This document shows, in pieces, positions 22,040-32,855 of a stretch of DNA of 64,000 nucleotides (its first letter is position 1; each line of letters starts with the position of its first letter). The notes under the pieces were generated by a model that was not told the origin of the DNA, ran no database searches, and saw only the letters and a list, made by a program, of their open reading frames with translations. Made by a program: the position numbers and the translations under genes. The stretch comes from Rhynchopus euleeides (Eukaryota > Euglenozoa > Diplonemea > Diplonemida > Diplonemidae), in the NCBI GenBank assembly GCA_963210315.1, contig OY723282.1, positions 620,001 through 684,000 on the forward strand, written 5' to 3'.

Positions 22040-23770
22040 AGGGGGGGGGGGGGGCGCGGGGCAACAGGGTATGGATAAAAGATAAAAATGTCGAGAGGGG
22101 GGGAGGGGGGGGGGGGTGGCGGCAGTGGTGGTGGTGGAGATCGATGCGTGTCGCCGAATTCCATTTTTTTGGGATCGCACACATACACACACAGAGAGAG
22201 AAAGAGAGAGCAGCCTCGAATGGAGGAGCCCCCCCTCCCCGGTGTGTTTTGTGTTGAGATTTTTCCTGCATTATCACACACAAAACCCCCACACCACAGC
22301 CCCACCCAGACAACATGCAATTAACACGCTCCCGCACCCAGTGGTTGGAAGCGTGCTGCAGCAGGACAGAGTAGACCATGCCACATGGTTTTGCTTAGTG
22401 GTGGGTCCAGAGAGGGGGGGCTCTGGGCACCCGCTAAGGCACACATACCCTTTCCCGCAAAAAAGACATGGGGAAGGGGGTGGTGAGATGGGGCGGGATG
22501 GCAGCACTGTGAGTTGCATTAGAATGCAATGAGATGGGGCTCCTCACAGATTTTGTCGGTGCGTGAGTGAAAACTGTTTGCTATCACTGCATGCGCTGAC
22601 AAAACATAGCATTTTTTTTCCTACCGTGACCTGAGACAGGCGACAGCAAAAAAAAACAATAGAAATCAGGTTTCCCTGCCACCGACACTCCCACCCCCCC
22701 ACCCTCCTAACCCCAAAGAAACCGAAAAAGAAAACACGGAGTTAGATCCCAGTAGGGGGGGGGGGGTGCGGAGTTAGGAAAAATGGAAAATAATAAAGGA
22801 AGGTGGGGGGGGGGGGGGGGGGGCGGGGGGCGCGGCAACGGCATGTGATAAAAGGACGTGAAGAAAACAGGTGGCGGGTGACAGGGTAGTTTTTTACGCG
22901 ACGCGCGCTGTCAGGAGGAGTGGGAGGGGGTGCTTCGGCCGGGTCGGAGACGACAACTCGGGCCAGCGCGTCGTGTAAATAGCAAAACAAATGCGGGGTG
23001 AGGGTGGGGGAGCGTGGTGGTGTTGGAACACAACTCGGTCTCCCACATTTCCCATGTTGGTCCAAGATTCGCAGACACAGACACACACACGTGATGTTAT
23101 TTGCCGCAGACAGTGCAGATCACACCGAGCACATGCTGCTCATGGTGCGATCCCCACTGCATCGCACGATAAGAGACTGTTTACTTTTTGCCTAGCGCAG
23201 GGTCACACCGAGTGAACTCCGATGATCCCGCACACTGTCATACACTCACCACACACACGCCTTTTTGGAAGGGGGGCGGTCTACACTTTGGACCATTTTT
23301 TTTGGGAATTGTCAAGAGTTCCTCTTCCTCCCACCGCCCTCTTCCCCTGGAGGAGCAACAAAAAATTCGGGGCAAAAAACGCCAGGCAGAGACGGGGCGC
23401 CCCTGGGTCCCACAACACGGCAAACCGGAGTGTGGGAGCGGGTGGGGGGGGGGGGGGGGGGGGGGAAACGCACCGAGCAAAACCTGCTCGAAGATGCGGA
23501 CACCCCTCCAACCGAACCACACGCACCTTCATGCAGACACTCACTCACTCACGCGCGTGAATCTGCCTCTTTCCTTTGATGCAACAGGGTAACACACAAG
23601 AGCAGCTCCTTGGGTGCAAACCAACATAGCTACACACACATAGAGAGATTGATGAACCGGGCAAAAAGAACACAATGCACCGGGAGGGGAAGAAGCGGGT
23701 GGGGGTGGGGGTGGGGAAGCATGCACGGCTCGGGGGGGGCCCGTAGGGCGCCACCCCCTCACCCCGCTGC
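22040..23770. other. Gene-free stretch between the transposon and the ABC transporter
   Basis: No gene is supportable. It holds G homopolymers on the plus strand near 22040, 22103, 22750, 22806 and 23440, a (CA)n/(GA)n run near 22185, and two copies of the recurrent GT-linked motif at 23085-23222. It should contain the 3' UTR of the ABC transporter. Confidence 0.6.
23085..23222 (-). repeat. Two copies of the recurrent GT-linked intergenic motif
   Basis: On the minus strand the first copy reads GAGTTCACTCGGTGTGACC, then an A-rich stretch (GGCAAAAAGTAAACAG). The second reads GTGCTCGGTGTGATCTGCAC ... AAATAACATCACG and runs into (TG)n. The same order of blocks recurs at 35288, 43238 and 49229. 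Confidence 0.5.
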
Positions 23771-26700
23771 TTAGATAACCTTCGCCTGCTTCGCAAGGGA
23801 GTAGAGGATGCCCGACTCGTCCTTCACCAGCTCGTTGAAGTGGCCGTACTGCGCGACTTCGCCGCCGTCCGGACCGGCATCCAAGACGAGGATCTTGTCG
23901 GAATCCACGATGGTGTTGAGGCGGTGCGCAATGGTCAGCACGGTGCAGTGGGAGAAGGCGCTCCTCAGCGTCTGCTGGATCAGGCGGTCTGTGTAGACAT
24001 CCACAGACGCAGTCGCCTCGTCGAGCAGCAGGAAACGCCTCTTCAGCACCAGCGCACGCGCCAGGCAAAGCATCTGCCTCTGACCCAGGGAGAGCGTGTC
24101 GTCCGTCACCATCACCGCCAGGACACCATTCTTGCCTGCACGCTCCTGCAGGTGGTCGAAGAGGTGGCACTGCCTCAGCGCATCGATAACCTCCTCGTCG
24201 CCAGCCTCGTTGAAGGGGTCGACGTTGCGGCGGATGGTGCCCGCCAGCAGCACGGGCTCCTGCGGGATGATGGCGAACAGCTTCCGCAGGTCGCGGATGG
24301 AGAACCCCGTCACATCCACCCCGTCGATCGTCAGGCTGTACCCCGTGTCGGGGTGCATCAGGCGGAACAGCGACTTCAGCAGGGTGCTCTTCCCGCTGCC
24401 GGTGCGCCCCACGATACCCACCTTGTGCCCGCCCTCCACCGTCAGGTTGATGCTGTGCAGGGCGAGGGGCAGCTCCGGGCGGTAGCGCACCGACATGTTG
24501 CGGATCTCCAGCTTGCCGGACGGGGGGACCCAGTTGTCCTGGGGGGGCTTCGGCGCGGCCTCCGTCACGGCGTGGGCCTCCTCCGGCTCCAGGTCGCAGT
24601 ACTCGATAACCCGCTCGGTGGAGGCCATCGCAAGGTCCAGCTGCTGGCGCATCACGAAGGCCTGCGATACACCCAACACCACGAAGACACCCTGCGAGAT
24701 GACAATCCCGAGCGCGGAGGCAGACATCTCATCGCGTGCCGCAATCAGGAGCAGGATGATGGAGCCCATCACAACGGCTGCCAGCAGCGTGACGCGGAAG
24801 CGGACCCACTCGAAGGCGTAGCGCTCGGAGAGGAACATCGCGTGGTTGATGTTGAGCGCCACGATCTGGTCATCCAGAACACCCTGCTGCTTGTGGAATG
24901 CGCGGATCACGGGGAGGCCGCGGAGGTTCTCCGCGAAGATGTTGGAGACGGGGCTCTTTGTCACGTTGAAGAAGCGGCGGAGCATGATGGAGGCGGCGTC
25001 ACGCGTCGTGACGTACCACAGGGCGGCAGCGATGGGGATGAACATGAGTGTGAACATAGGCAGCGTCAGGCACACCATGATGAGCGAGCCGATGATCTGC
25101 GCGAACTGGAGGAACACCTGCGAGGAGTAGAGCGGGACAAGGAAGTCGAGGGCCTCCCAGTCGTTGACGAAACGGGTGAGGATCCGCCCGACAGGGGTGG
25201 TGTCGAAGAAGGAGACGGGGCAGCCCACCACGGAGTCCAGCTCCTTCTTGTAGAGAAGGCGGCAGGGGCGGACCGCGCCGTTTGCGAAGTTCAGCTCCCT
25301 GACGTAGAAGATGAGGATTCCGAGGAGGAGCATTGCGACGTAGTTCCCGATCCAGAAGAAGGTCGACTTGTCGCCGATGATGTGCCCCTCGTAGAATGCA
25401 GCGGTCTGCAGCGTGCCCTCCGTGGTCCACCACCCCAGCCAGATCTCCGACATGCGCTCGCAGGAGGTGAAGAGGAGGTGCCCCAAGAAGAACCCTGCCC
25501 ACCACCACTTCCCGCCGTAGTATGCAAAGTAGCGTGTGTAGGTCTTCAGGCTGAGCGAGCCCTCCTCGATGTCCTCCGCAGCGGTCAGCTCGTGGCGGCG
25601 CTTGTAGGAGGCCTGCTTGAAGACGGAGTCACGCACCTCGGGGGTCAGCTTGAGGGTCAGCGTGGCCTTCTTCTTCTTCTCCTCCTCGTCCTCGTCGGTC
25701 GTGTTGGCGCTGTCGGCCTGCTGGGCGCGGAACTCGTCGAACAGCTGAGCGAAGGTCGAGCCTGCGGGGGGGTTCTTCGGGTCCACCTGCAGCAGGGTGT
25801 AGGAGTCGGTCCCATCGGCGGCACGCTCCACGGAGTAGACACGGTCGGCGTACTCTGCGTACTGCATCTGGTTGGTGACGAGGACACGGGTCTTGCCTGC
25901 GAGCGAACCCTTGATGGCATGCTCGAAGATGTGCATCCCGACGTGTGCGTCGACAGCAGAGAGCACGTCGTCCAGCAGGTAGAGGTCAGCCTCGGAGTAG
26001 ACGGCGCGTGCCAAAGCAACGCGTGCCTTCTGCCCGCCCGAGATGTTGATGCCCTTCTCGCCGATCAGCGTGGTGTCGCCGTCCTGGAACTGTGTGGAGA
26101 GGTCCTGCAGCAGGGCGACGCTGCCCATGGCGGCCTCGTACTCCTCCACGGAGAACGGCAGCCCGGTCCCCCGCCTCCCCCACTCGATGTTGTCACGCAC
26201 AGACCCAGACAGGATCCACGGCGCCTGCGGGCAGTATGCCACCTTGCCACCGACGTGCTTCTCGCCGGTGACCTCTGTGACCTCCCCGAGCAGGCCCTGC
26301 AGGAAGGTGGACTTGCCGGTGCCGACCTTGCCGACGACGATAACCAGCTCGCCCTTCTCTGCCTTGAAGTTGACATCCTTCAGGATGGGTGCGTGCACCT
26401 TCTCCTCCTTGTCCGCGACGTGGTGCTTCGAGTGGCGGGGCTTCTTCGTCCAGCTGAAGGAGCAGTCAGACGCAGAGATGACGTGGTCCTCCACTGCAGG
26501 CGCAACGAAGGTCTCCGTCTCATCCTTGCACAGGAAGTCCTGCACACGGGTGAAGGCGATACGCGACTGCACAAATGTGGAGTAGCAGAAGGGGAGGATA
26601 CGCACGCTCGCACGGATCACCTGGGTCAGCGCAATCAGCTCGAACACACGCTCCGTTGTCAGGCCATCCTCATCCCACAGGGCGTAGGACACGAGGATCG

Positions 26701-28093
26701 CCACCTGGAAGACAAACGGCGAAAGGTAGGTCAGCGAGAGCATCCGTGCAATCACCTTCATCAGAGACGCGATGATCTCACACTCCGGCTCACGGTGCGT
26801 CAGGATCTGGTCGATGTATGCGTTCTCCCACCCGTAGAACTTCACACCGCGGATGTTCTCGATCAGCTCGTGGATGGTCTTCGTGCGGCTGTCCGCCTTA
26901 AGCATCCTCTCGGTGAACACCTCGATCAGCTTCTGCGCAAAGCGGTAGGACATCGGGGTGGTGATGCAGAGCACCAATATGCCAGCCAGCACAGTCCACG
27001 ACACGACGTACCTCAGATAGCACACGGCAAGCAGGAGCTGGGTCGGCAGGTAGAGCGCCAGGGCGAGCATAGTCTGCAGGTTCTGGAACACACGCTCCAC
27101 ATCGGCGTGCAGCAGGGTGAAGACCTTCGCATAGCCCCCTGCGGACTGCCACCCGGAGGAGGTCGCCTTGAGGGCCTTCTCTGTCACGACGGTGCCGAGG
27201 CACCCGCGGAGCATCACAGCCACCTTCGCACCGATGATGTTGGTACGCGTGAGGCAGACGCTCATAAAGGCGCATGTGATAAACACAATCCCTGCGTAGA
27301 TGTAGGCGTGCCACAGGGGCTGCTCACCCGTCACCAGAGAGTCGATCAGCCTGGGGAACAGCAGGATCGGGACGAAGGGCGGCAGACTCTGCCCCAGAGC
27401 CCACAGCGCACCGGCGATCAGCTCCTTCTTGTACAGACGGACGATGGTCATCTCCAAGGAGGGCTGGCCCTTGAGGACGGTGACGGTGTAGAGGCTGACG
27501 AGCTTGGAGAGGCTCTGGTGCTCCGGTGCCTGCGGGGGGAGCGATGCGAGCTCCGGCATGCCCTGCGGGAGGGGGCAGAGCCCCAGCTTGCACCGGATGC
27601 AGTCCGGTGCGATGGCGGTGTAGTGCCCCCTCACCACCTCGTTCACCATGTCTTGGAAGAGCTGGAGCTGCTTGTGGTCGACAAATGTCTCGCCTTCGTC
27701 GACCAGAGCCTTCAGCTCATTCCACGGGGTGAGGTCTTTGAAAAGTGCGCCGGTGGAGTCGAGGTCCATCAGCTCTTTGAGGGTTTTTGCGTAGCTCTCA
27801 TGGCCGATCCGCCCTTTCTCTTCGTCCCAAAGGGTCCGGAATGCGGCGACCTGCACCTTCGCAACGTTGTCAGCGGGGAGTGCATCGATGTCATCCATGC
27901 AGAGCGTCTTGTCCCTCGCCTTTGCCATCACATCCTCAATGTGGGTGAAGCACATGTCTCCACAGGCATTTGCCTCCTCCTCGCGTGTCTTGTACCCCTC
28001 CGGGCGGTTCTCGTGGATCGGGTTGGTCAGCACCGCCGGGTTGTGCACCTTGAGTGCCACCTCCTCGTTGATCGGCTCATTCTTCGAAGGCAT
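23771..28093 (-). CDS. ABC transporter, ABCC (multidrug resistance protein) type
   Basis: A single-exon gene of 1440 residues. The ATG at 28093 was chosen because a strong acceptor-like tract ends at 28207 and the longer frame would start upstream of it. Order: cytosolic N-terminus (1-230), first transmembrane domain (about 240-560), NBD1 with Walker A GKVGTGKST (588), signature ISGGQ (684) and Walker B LYLLDDVLSAVD (704), an acidic-basic linker near 800, second transmembrane domain (about 850-1150), and NBD2 with Walker A GRTGSGKST (1229), signature LSLGQ (1334) and Walker B LLLDEATASVD (about 1352). Asp in place of the catalytic Glu in NBD1 is typical of ABCC, where only the second site hydrolyses ATP well. 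There is no TMD0. The family exports organic anions, glutathione conjugates and drugs; the substrate cannot be read from sequence. Length and motifs are complete. Confidence 0.95.
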   Translation of the reverse strand: MPSKNEPINEEVALKVHNPAVLTNPIHENRPEGYKTREEEANACGDMCFTHIEDVMAKARDKTLCMDDIDALPADNVAKVQVAAFRTLWDEEKGRIGHESYAKTLKELMDLDSTGALFKDLTPWNELKALVDEGETFVDHKQLQLFQDMVNEVVRGHYTAIAPDCIRCKLGLCPLPQGMPELASLPPQAPEHQSLSKLVSLYTVTVLKGQPSLEMTIVRLYKKELIAGALWALGQSLPPFVPILLFPRLIDSLVTGEQPLWHAYIYAGIVFITCAFMSVCLTRTNIIGAKVAVMLRGCLGTVVTEKALKATSSGWQSAGGYAKVFTLLHADVERVFQNLQTMLALALYLPTQLLLAVCYLRYVVSWTVLAGILVLCITTPMSYRFAQKLIEVFTERMLKADSRTKTIHELIENIRGVKFYGWENAYIDQILTHREPECEIIASLMKVIARMLSLTYLSPFVFQVAILVSYALWDEDGLTTERVFELIALTQVIRASVRILPFCYSTFVQSRIAFTRVQDFLCKDETETFVAPAVEDHVISASDCSFSWTKKPRHSKHHVADKEEKVHAPILKDVNFKAEKGELVIVVGKVGTGKSTFLQGLLGEVTEVTGEKHVGGKVAYCPQAPWILSGSVRDNIEWGRRGTGLPFSVEEYEAAMGSVALLQDLSTQFQDGDTTLIGEKGINISGGQKARVALARAVYSEADLYLLDDVLSAVDAHVGMHIFEHAIKGSLAGKTRVLVTNQMQYAEYADRVYSVERAADGTDSYTLLQVDPKNPPAGSTFAQLFDEFRAQQADSANTTDEDEEEKKKKATLTLKLTPEVRDSVFKQASYKRRHELTAAEDIEEGSLSLKTYTRYFAYYGGKWWWAGFFLGHLLFTSCERMSEIWLGWWTTEGTLQTAAFYEGHIIGDKSTFFWIGNYVAMLLLGILIFYVRELNFANGAVRPCRLLYKKELDSVVGCPVSFFDTTPVGRILTRFVNDWEALDFLVPLYSSQVFLQFAQIIGSLIMVCLTLPMFTLMFIPIAAALWYVTTRDAASIMLRRFFNVTKSPVSNIFAENLRGLPVIRAFHKQQGVLDDQIVALNINHAMFLSERYAFEWVRFRVTLLAAVVMGSIILLLIAARDEMSASALGIVISQGVFVVLGVSQAFVMRQQLDLAMASTERVIEYCDLEPEEAHAVTEAAPKPPQDNWVPPSGKLEIRNMSVRYRPELPLALHSINLTVEGGHKVGIVGRTGSGKSTLLKSLFRLMHPDTGYSLTIDGVDVTGFSIRDLRKLFAIIPQEPVLLAGTIRRNVDPFNEAGDEEVIDALRQCHLFDHLQERAGKNGVLAVMVTDDTLSLGQRQMLCLARALVLKRRFLLLDEATASVDVYTDRLIQQTLRSAFSHCTVLTIAHRLNTIVDSDKILVLDAGPDGGEVAQYGHFNELVKDESGILYSLAKQAKVI

Positions 28094-28206
28094 TTTTGGA
28101 CAGCTCTTTTTGTGTATTCCGAAGGGAAGAAACTCCCCTTTCCTGCCTGATCGGCCCCCCTCCCCCCCCTCCGACTCCGCGCCTGCCCTACTTCCTTCTT
28201 CTTCTA

Positions 28207-28235
28207 CTGAGAGAGAGAGAGAAGCAGGGAAAAGG
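28207..28235 (-). promoter_or_regulatory. Predicted trans-splice acceptor of the ABCC gene
   Basis: The minus strand reads TTTTCCCTGCTTCTCTCTCT and continues with CT repeats to CAG, ending at 28207, 113 bases before the ATG. It is the clearest acceptor-like tract in the window. No matching donor or upstream coding exon is seen, which favours trans- over cis-splicing. Confidence 0.65.
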
Positions 28236-28443
28236 GTGCGGTTTCGGAGTGCGACAAAATACAAAATAGATCGGCTACCCTAGGGGCAACCAACGGGAGG
28301 GGGGGGTGGGGTGGGGTGAGGGGTAAATCCTGGAAGGGTGTGTGTGTGTGTGCGTGTCGTGTCAGAGAGTGGTGGGGCTGTCGGTATGGATAGGGGCATG
28401 GATGATCGGTGGGGGAGTTACGGGGAAAAGGGTTTCGAGCCTT

Positions 28444-28541
28444 GGGGGTCTTCGCTACGGGGTGGTCGTCAGTGCATTTTGGTGCATTTCCTGTTGAATT
28501 GGCTGAAAACTGACGAAGTTTGTCGACCAGCAAAGACCCCC
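28444..28541. repeat. Small foldback MITE, copy with GGGGGTCTTCGCT ends
   Basis: The left end GGGGGTCTTCGCT is answered by AGCAAAGACCCCC on the right. The interior carries GTGCATTTTGGTGCATTTCC and TTGGCTGAAAACTGACGAAG. It is 98 bases and closely similar to the copy at 30812-30919. It lies upstream of the ABCC gene, outside any ORF. Confidence 0.8.
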
Positions 28542-29422
28542 TTGGAAAGCTCGGTGATGGCCCTGTTGGGGGGTCCCCCCCCCTCCCCCCGGGAATTTCA
28601 ACATGCCTTGAAAGACATCAAGCCAATCAACCTTAGTGGGTGTATGACTGCCGAGGGTGAAGGCAGGGCAAGTCACCCAACATCTGAGTGAGGGGAGGGG
28701 GGTAATGCAGAGTATTAGGCACACAAGTAACTCTCAGTGTGCGGAGACAGAGGGTGTGTGGTTGTCATGTTTTAAGGCGGTGTCGCCCTGCACGGGCTGT
28801 ATGTGTGTGTGGTCACCAAATTGAGAGAAAGTTGGCGGTAGCCCTGCACGGGCTATATCACCTCCGCTTCTGTATCGCACTGATGTCGTGTGCAGATAGC
28901 TTGGCTCGAAATGTGCCTACTCCAAAGCAGGCGGCGGGTGAGCTGATGAGGGTTGTCTGTATGCGAGGGCTGAAAATCCACAGGCCTGAGATGGCTCAGG
29001 CCTGCCTTGACGTAGCCTTCACTGACCTGAAATCGGTCTGTCGGAGCGGTGGACCGTTCGACCCGGGAAGGTGTCGGCGGGTCGGCTGTCATCCTGTCCA
29101 CGGTTGATACCTGCGCGTCGAGGATGCACACTGGTGGTGTGGGGCAGCCACGGGCGTGGGCGCGTGGCCCCACACCTCCGACGAACAACTCAGAAACCCA
29201 TTCACAATCCTCCTGCAGTAGAGCGGTCCGCAGTGACCGTCCGGCACAATCTTGACCGCTGTTCGCTGTGAAAAAGAGATGTCCCCTTGGACGCCAGGGG
29301 GTTTCAGAGGAGAGCACACGAGACAGCTGTTATCTTCTCTGACGTTTGCTTGCAAGTGGGGTGTCTGCTGCTTCCACAATGGCCTCCACGAAGTGCTGCC
29401 TGTTCGCACCTTGAGTGACGCC
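28542..29422. other. Gene-free stretch downstream of the DUF4116-repeat gene
   Basis: No gene is supported. Two short direct repeats of GCCCTGCACGGGCT (near 28787 and 28843), each a near-palindrome able to form a hairpin, are the only structure noticed. Confidence 0.5.
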
Positions 29423-30583
29423 CTATTGCATCGCTGCGTGATTGATATCACGATCGGCTTTCAGGGAGTGGTGGACGTACATCAAGGCATAGCCGTTGCA
29501 CCGCACTGCTGCGAGATTGATTGCACGATCGGCCTTCAGAGAATCGTGGACGTAATGCAAGGCAGCGCCGCACTGTTTCACCGCTGCAAAACAGATTTCA
29601 CGATCGGCTTTCAGGGAGTGGTGGACGTATTCCAAGGCATCGCCGCACTGTTGCACCGCTGCAAGACTGACTGCACGATCGGCCTTCAGGGAGTCATGAA
29701 CGTATTCCAAGACATTGCCGTTCTGTTGCACCGCTGCAAGACTGACCGCACGATCGGCCTTCAGTGAATCGTGGACGTATCGCAAGGCATAGCCGCACTG
29801 TTTCACCGCTGCAAAACAGAGTTCACGATCGGCCTTCAGGGAGTCATGAACGTATTCCAAGACATCGCCGTTCTGTTGCACCGCTGCAAGACTGACCGCA
29901 CGATCGGCCTTCAGGGAGTCATGGGCGTGACTCCAGGCAAAACCAAACTCTTTCACCGCTGTGAGACAGATTTCACGATCGGCCTTCAGCGAGTCATGGA
30001 CGTATTCCAAGGCAGGGCCGCACTGTTTCACCGCTGCAAAGCAGAGTTCACGATCGGCTTTCAGGGAGTCATGGACGCATTTCAATACATAGCCGTCCTG
30101 TTGCACCGCTGCAAGACTGATCGCACGGTCGGCCTTCAGGGAATCGTGGACGTGGTGCAAGGCTAGGCCGTTCTTTCGCACTGCTGCGAGACATATTGCA
30201 CGGTCGGCCTTCACCGTCATGTGTGCGGATATGAGGCGCCGAGGATGGACCCGAACAGCGTTGAGCACCTCGTTGTCCTTCGACACCCACAGCGGAACCT
30301 CCCACACTTCCTTGAGACCGCTGTGCAGGTCATCCAGATAGCGCTGGCCCACCAGGTCGACGTCCACTGTGCACCCATCTTCGAAACCTGCAACACTGCT
30401 CAGAGGCTCGTCGCCGCACAAGACCTTGCCTCCCACCGACAGCTGCAGATCAACCACCTCCACACCAACAAGGTTGGGGAGCGCCTGCAATGCAAACTCC
30501 TTCACCTTGTCGGGCGTGTCGTCGATCCCGATGTCGGCGGGGTGCTGGTCATCTGTCCTCCTGTCAGCCAGGAACACCAACAT
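29423..30583 (-). CDS. DUF4116-repeat protein with ubiquitin-like N-terminus
   Basis: The protein has 386 residues and its ATG at 30583 lies 32 bases after an acceptor-like tract. Residues about 1-80 look like a ubiquitin-like or UBX-type beta-grasp fold (VVDLQLSVGGKVLCGDEPLS ... GCTVDVDLVG), which is a weak inference. From about residue 115 to the stop there are ten and a half tandem copies of a 25-residue unit of the form DSLKADREICFAAVKQCGAA plus LHYVH. This is the DUF4116 pattern, found in expanded protist and giant-virus proteins and of unknown function. Neighbouring units alternate between an AVSLAAVQQNG and an ELCFAAVKQCG type, showing duplication of pairs. The last unit is cut by the stop, so the gene end may have moved. 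No membrane segment or signal peptide is visible. Confidence 0.85.
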   Translation of the reverse strand: MLVFLADRRTDDQHPADIGIDDTPDKVKEFALQALPNLVGVEVVDLQLSVGGKVLCGDEPLSSVAGFEDGCTVDVDLVGQRYLDDLHSGLKEVWEVPLWVSKDNEVLNAVRVHPRRLISAHMTVKADRAICLAAVRKNGLALHHVHDSLKADRAISLAAVQQDGYVLKCVHDSLKADRELCFAAVKQCGPALEYVHDSLKADREICLTAVKEFGFAWSHAHDSLKADRAVSLAAVQQNGDVLEYVHDSLKADRELCFAAVKQCGYALRYVHDSLKADRAVSLAAVQQNGNVLEYVHDSLKADRAVSLAAVQQCGDALEYVHHSLKADREICFAAVKQCGAALHYVHDSLKADRAINLAAVRCNGYALMYVHHSLKADRDINHAAMQ

Positions 30584-30615
30584 ATCTCCTTCCCTTCGCA
30601 GATGCGGGAAGACGC

Positions 30616-30650
30616 CTGGAGAAGTGGAGAATGTGAGGGGTAGGGAGGCA
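30616..30650 (-). promoter_or_regulatory. Predicted trans-splice acceptor of the DUF4116 gene
   Basis: The minus strand has CCTCCCTACCCCTCACATTC, then TCCACTTCTCCAG, ending at 30616, 32 bases before the ATG. The tract is long and free of AG until its end. Confidence 0.6.
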
Positions 30651-30811
30651 CTGACGTAGATACTATATTGGTATTGTACACACGACTTGAGGGAGGGGCA
30701 CTGCAGCTGTCAGGGCCGCCCACAGGTGAGGCCAGAGTCACGGCATTCCCTTCATTCTGTCGGAAAAATGCTGACTATTTCGGAAGCTTGCCAATCGCGA
30801 AATAAACCTGT

Positions 30812-30919
30812 GGGGGTCTTCGCTACGAGGTGATCGCCAGTGCATTCTGGTGCATTTCCTGTTGAATTAGCTGAAAACTGACGAAGATTGACGAAGAATA
30901 ACGACCAGCGAAGACCCCC
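30812..30919. repeat. Small foldback MITE, second close copy
   Basis: The ends are GGGGGTCTTCGCT and AGCGAAGACCCCC. The interior blocks match the 28444 copy with a 10-base internal duplication of GACGAAGATT. A larger TIR element is inserted immediately at its right edge (30921). Confidence 0.8.
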
Positions 30920-31060
30920 TCATGGTATGACAAAGATCTTGCAAGAAATGCTAAGATATCTCGAAATTTCTTAAGACGTCTTAATGTAATGCCGAAAGGG
31001 CTATTTCTTAAAGATTTCTTACTGATTTCTTAAGACGTGTTTCTTAATGCCTAGCATTTT

Positions 31061-31116
31061 AATGTCCATCATTCTGAAAAAGATCTTAAAAGATCTTTTT
31101 CAGAATGATGGACATT
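31061..31116. repeat. Perfect 27-base hairpin
   Basis: AATGTCCATCATTCTGAAAA continues with AGATCTT, then a two-base AA loop, then the exact reverse complement. Shorter AGCATT/AATGCT arms extend it outward. A perfect palindrome of this length in an otherwise decayed element is unusual. Confidence 0.95.
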
Positions 31117-32855
31117 TTTAATGCTGGGAGATATGGAAATAATATCCATCATTTCATTAAGAAATCTTAAGAAATCCTGCATTTCTTAAAAATAATGGGG
31201 GTCATTAATCAGCCGGTAGGCTAAATACTATTGACTATTGAGGGATCCAGGATCCCGAAAAAATTTACTCAAAAGTTATCAAGAGGGGGGAAAATAAATT
31301 TACCCACCTTTTTCCTTCAGTGGTCCAAGGAGTAATGGATTTTTTTTCCACCATTTTTGGCGAGAGAAAAAGTATGAGGTACGGATGCACTCAAACAATG
31401 CGAGAATGCGGTTTTTGAAGGGAAAAACCCCAGAGGGAGAGGGGGGGGGGCGACCCCTTTTTCGACCCCTTCCCCACCATCCCAGAATGGGAATATTACA
31501 GGAATAGTTGCCTTTGCCTTCATATTGTCCCGAGACATAGCATCACCCACCAGGAGTCTCGGAGACGAGACAATGCCAAAAAGGAGTGCAAAGGTGGCAG
31601 GGGAGTACTGGGCACACCTGAAGGAAGGTGCGTCACGTGCCCTCACCGGATGTCCGCCTGCTGTTGCTGCTGTGCTGCAGTGCCTCGCAACGACGGTCAT
31701 TGCGTGTCACAGTCTACCACCACGCCCGACCGTGTCGTCTTCACCAGCTGCCCGAGGGTGGATGGGTAGCGACAAGCAAGCTGCTGGATACAGTCCAGAG
31801 GGCGAAGCACACGAGCCAGCCCTAGCCAGGAAGGGGCATCCATGGGAGTGCCTTCCTCCCTGACCCCGCGCAGGAGCTGGCCCAACCTGCCAGAAATGTC
31901 GTCCCTGTCACGACCCACTTCAGCACGTGACTGCCATGGAACCGAGCGGCTTGCGACTCGTACTTTGCGGACTGCTGATCGGGCCCCTTCGCAGCACTAA
32001 ACGAGGCTGTCAGCCGGTACGTCACCGTGGTCGGCTCCGCGCTAGCGATCTCCCCGGGGACCACCTCCAACAGCTCAAGCTCGTTGGGGATGCTGCTTGC
32101 CTCTTGACTTGACCTTCTTGCCGGCACTATCGAAGCGATCGACAACCCCGAAGAGAACTTCTGCGAAGAGGCAAGCAGCGAGCTTTGAAGTGGCCTCCCC
32201 GCCGCAGGTGTTGCACTTCACCTTTTTGGTCGTGGTGAGATCCGCGAGGTCCTTCAGCCCATCCAGCGCAAATGTCTCGTCCTGTTTTGCTTCCCACGTC
32301 CTGCCGCAGCACCACCACCAACAACCCGTCTGCAAGACCCTCACAGAAGGTGCACTTTGCAATGTACGTTCGGGAAAATGACGAGAGGCCACTCGGTGTT
32401 GGCAACGACACCGACTACGACAGCGATTTTGATTGTGACGAGGAGAACACGCAGGCTGTGCAGACTCAGGCGCAGCCTGAGTCTGCACAGCCTGCGTGTT
32501 CTCCTGGTGATCGGTGCTGCACGACTAGAACTAGATTCGTGGTGCCGGGGAGGTGTTGGGTATGAAGACCGTTCAGACTTTTTGATTTTTTCTAGATTCA
32601 TGGTGTGGGAGGAGGGCGGGAGGGGGTCGCAAACAACCGTCGGAAGCTGGGAAGACGGGAAACCGCGGCAAAAAAACGGTGTGAGTGAAGGAACTCCTGG
32701 ACCAAAAAAGTGGGTAAATTTGTACTATTTATAATTGGCCAAAACCTGGAAATGGGCACTATTTAACCGGATGGCTGTCATTAATTTAAGAAATTTAATG
32801 CAGCACCTGCATTAAGACGTCTTAAGAAAGAAGTGAAAAGATCCTTTTCTTATTA

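Noticed and set aside
23840-28150. A plus-strand open frame of about 1436 codons lying opposite the ABCC gene
   Set aside because: Its length mirrors the real gene, its composition is Arg/His/Leu/Gln-rich without any domain, and it arises because GC-rich codon choice removes stops from the antisense frame. The minus-strand protein has every ABC motif.
29252-30166. Plus-strand ORFs opposite the DUF4116 repeats
   Set aside because: They repeat with the same 75-base period because they are antisense to the repeat units; the minus-strand frame matches the known DUF4116 pattern.
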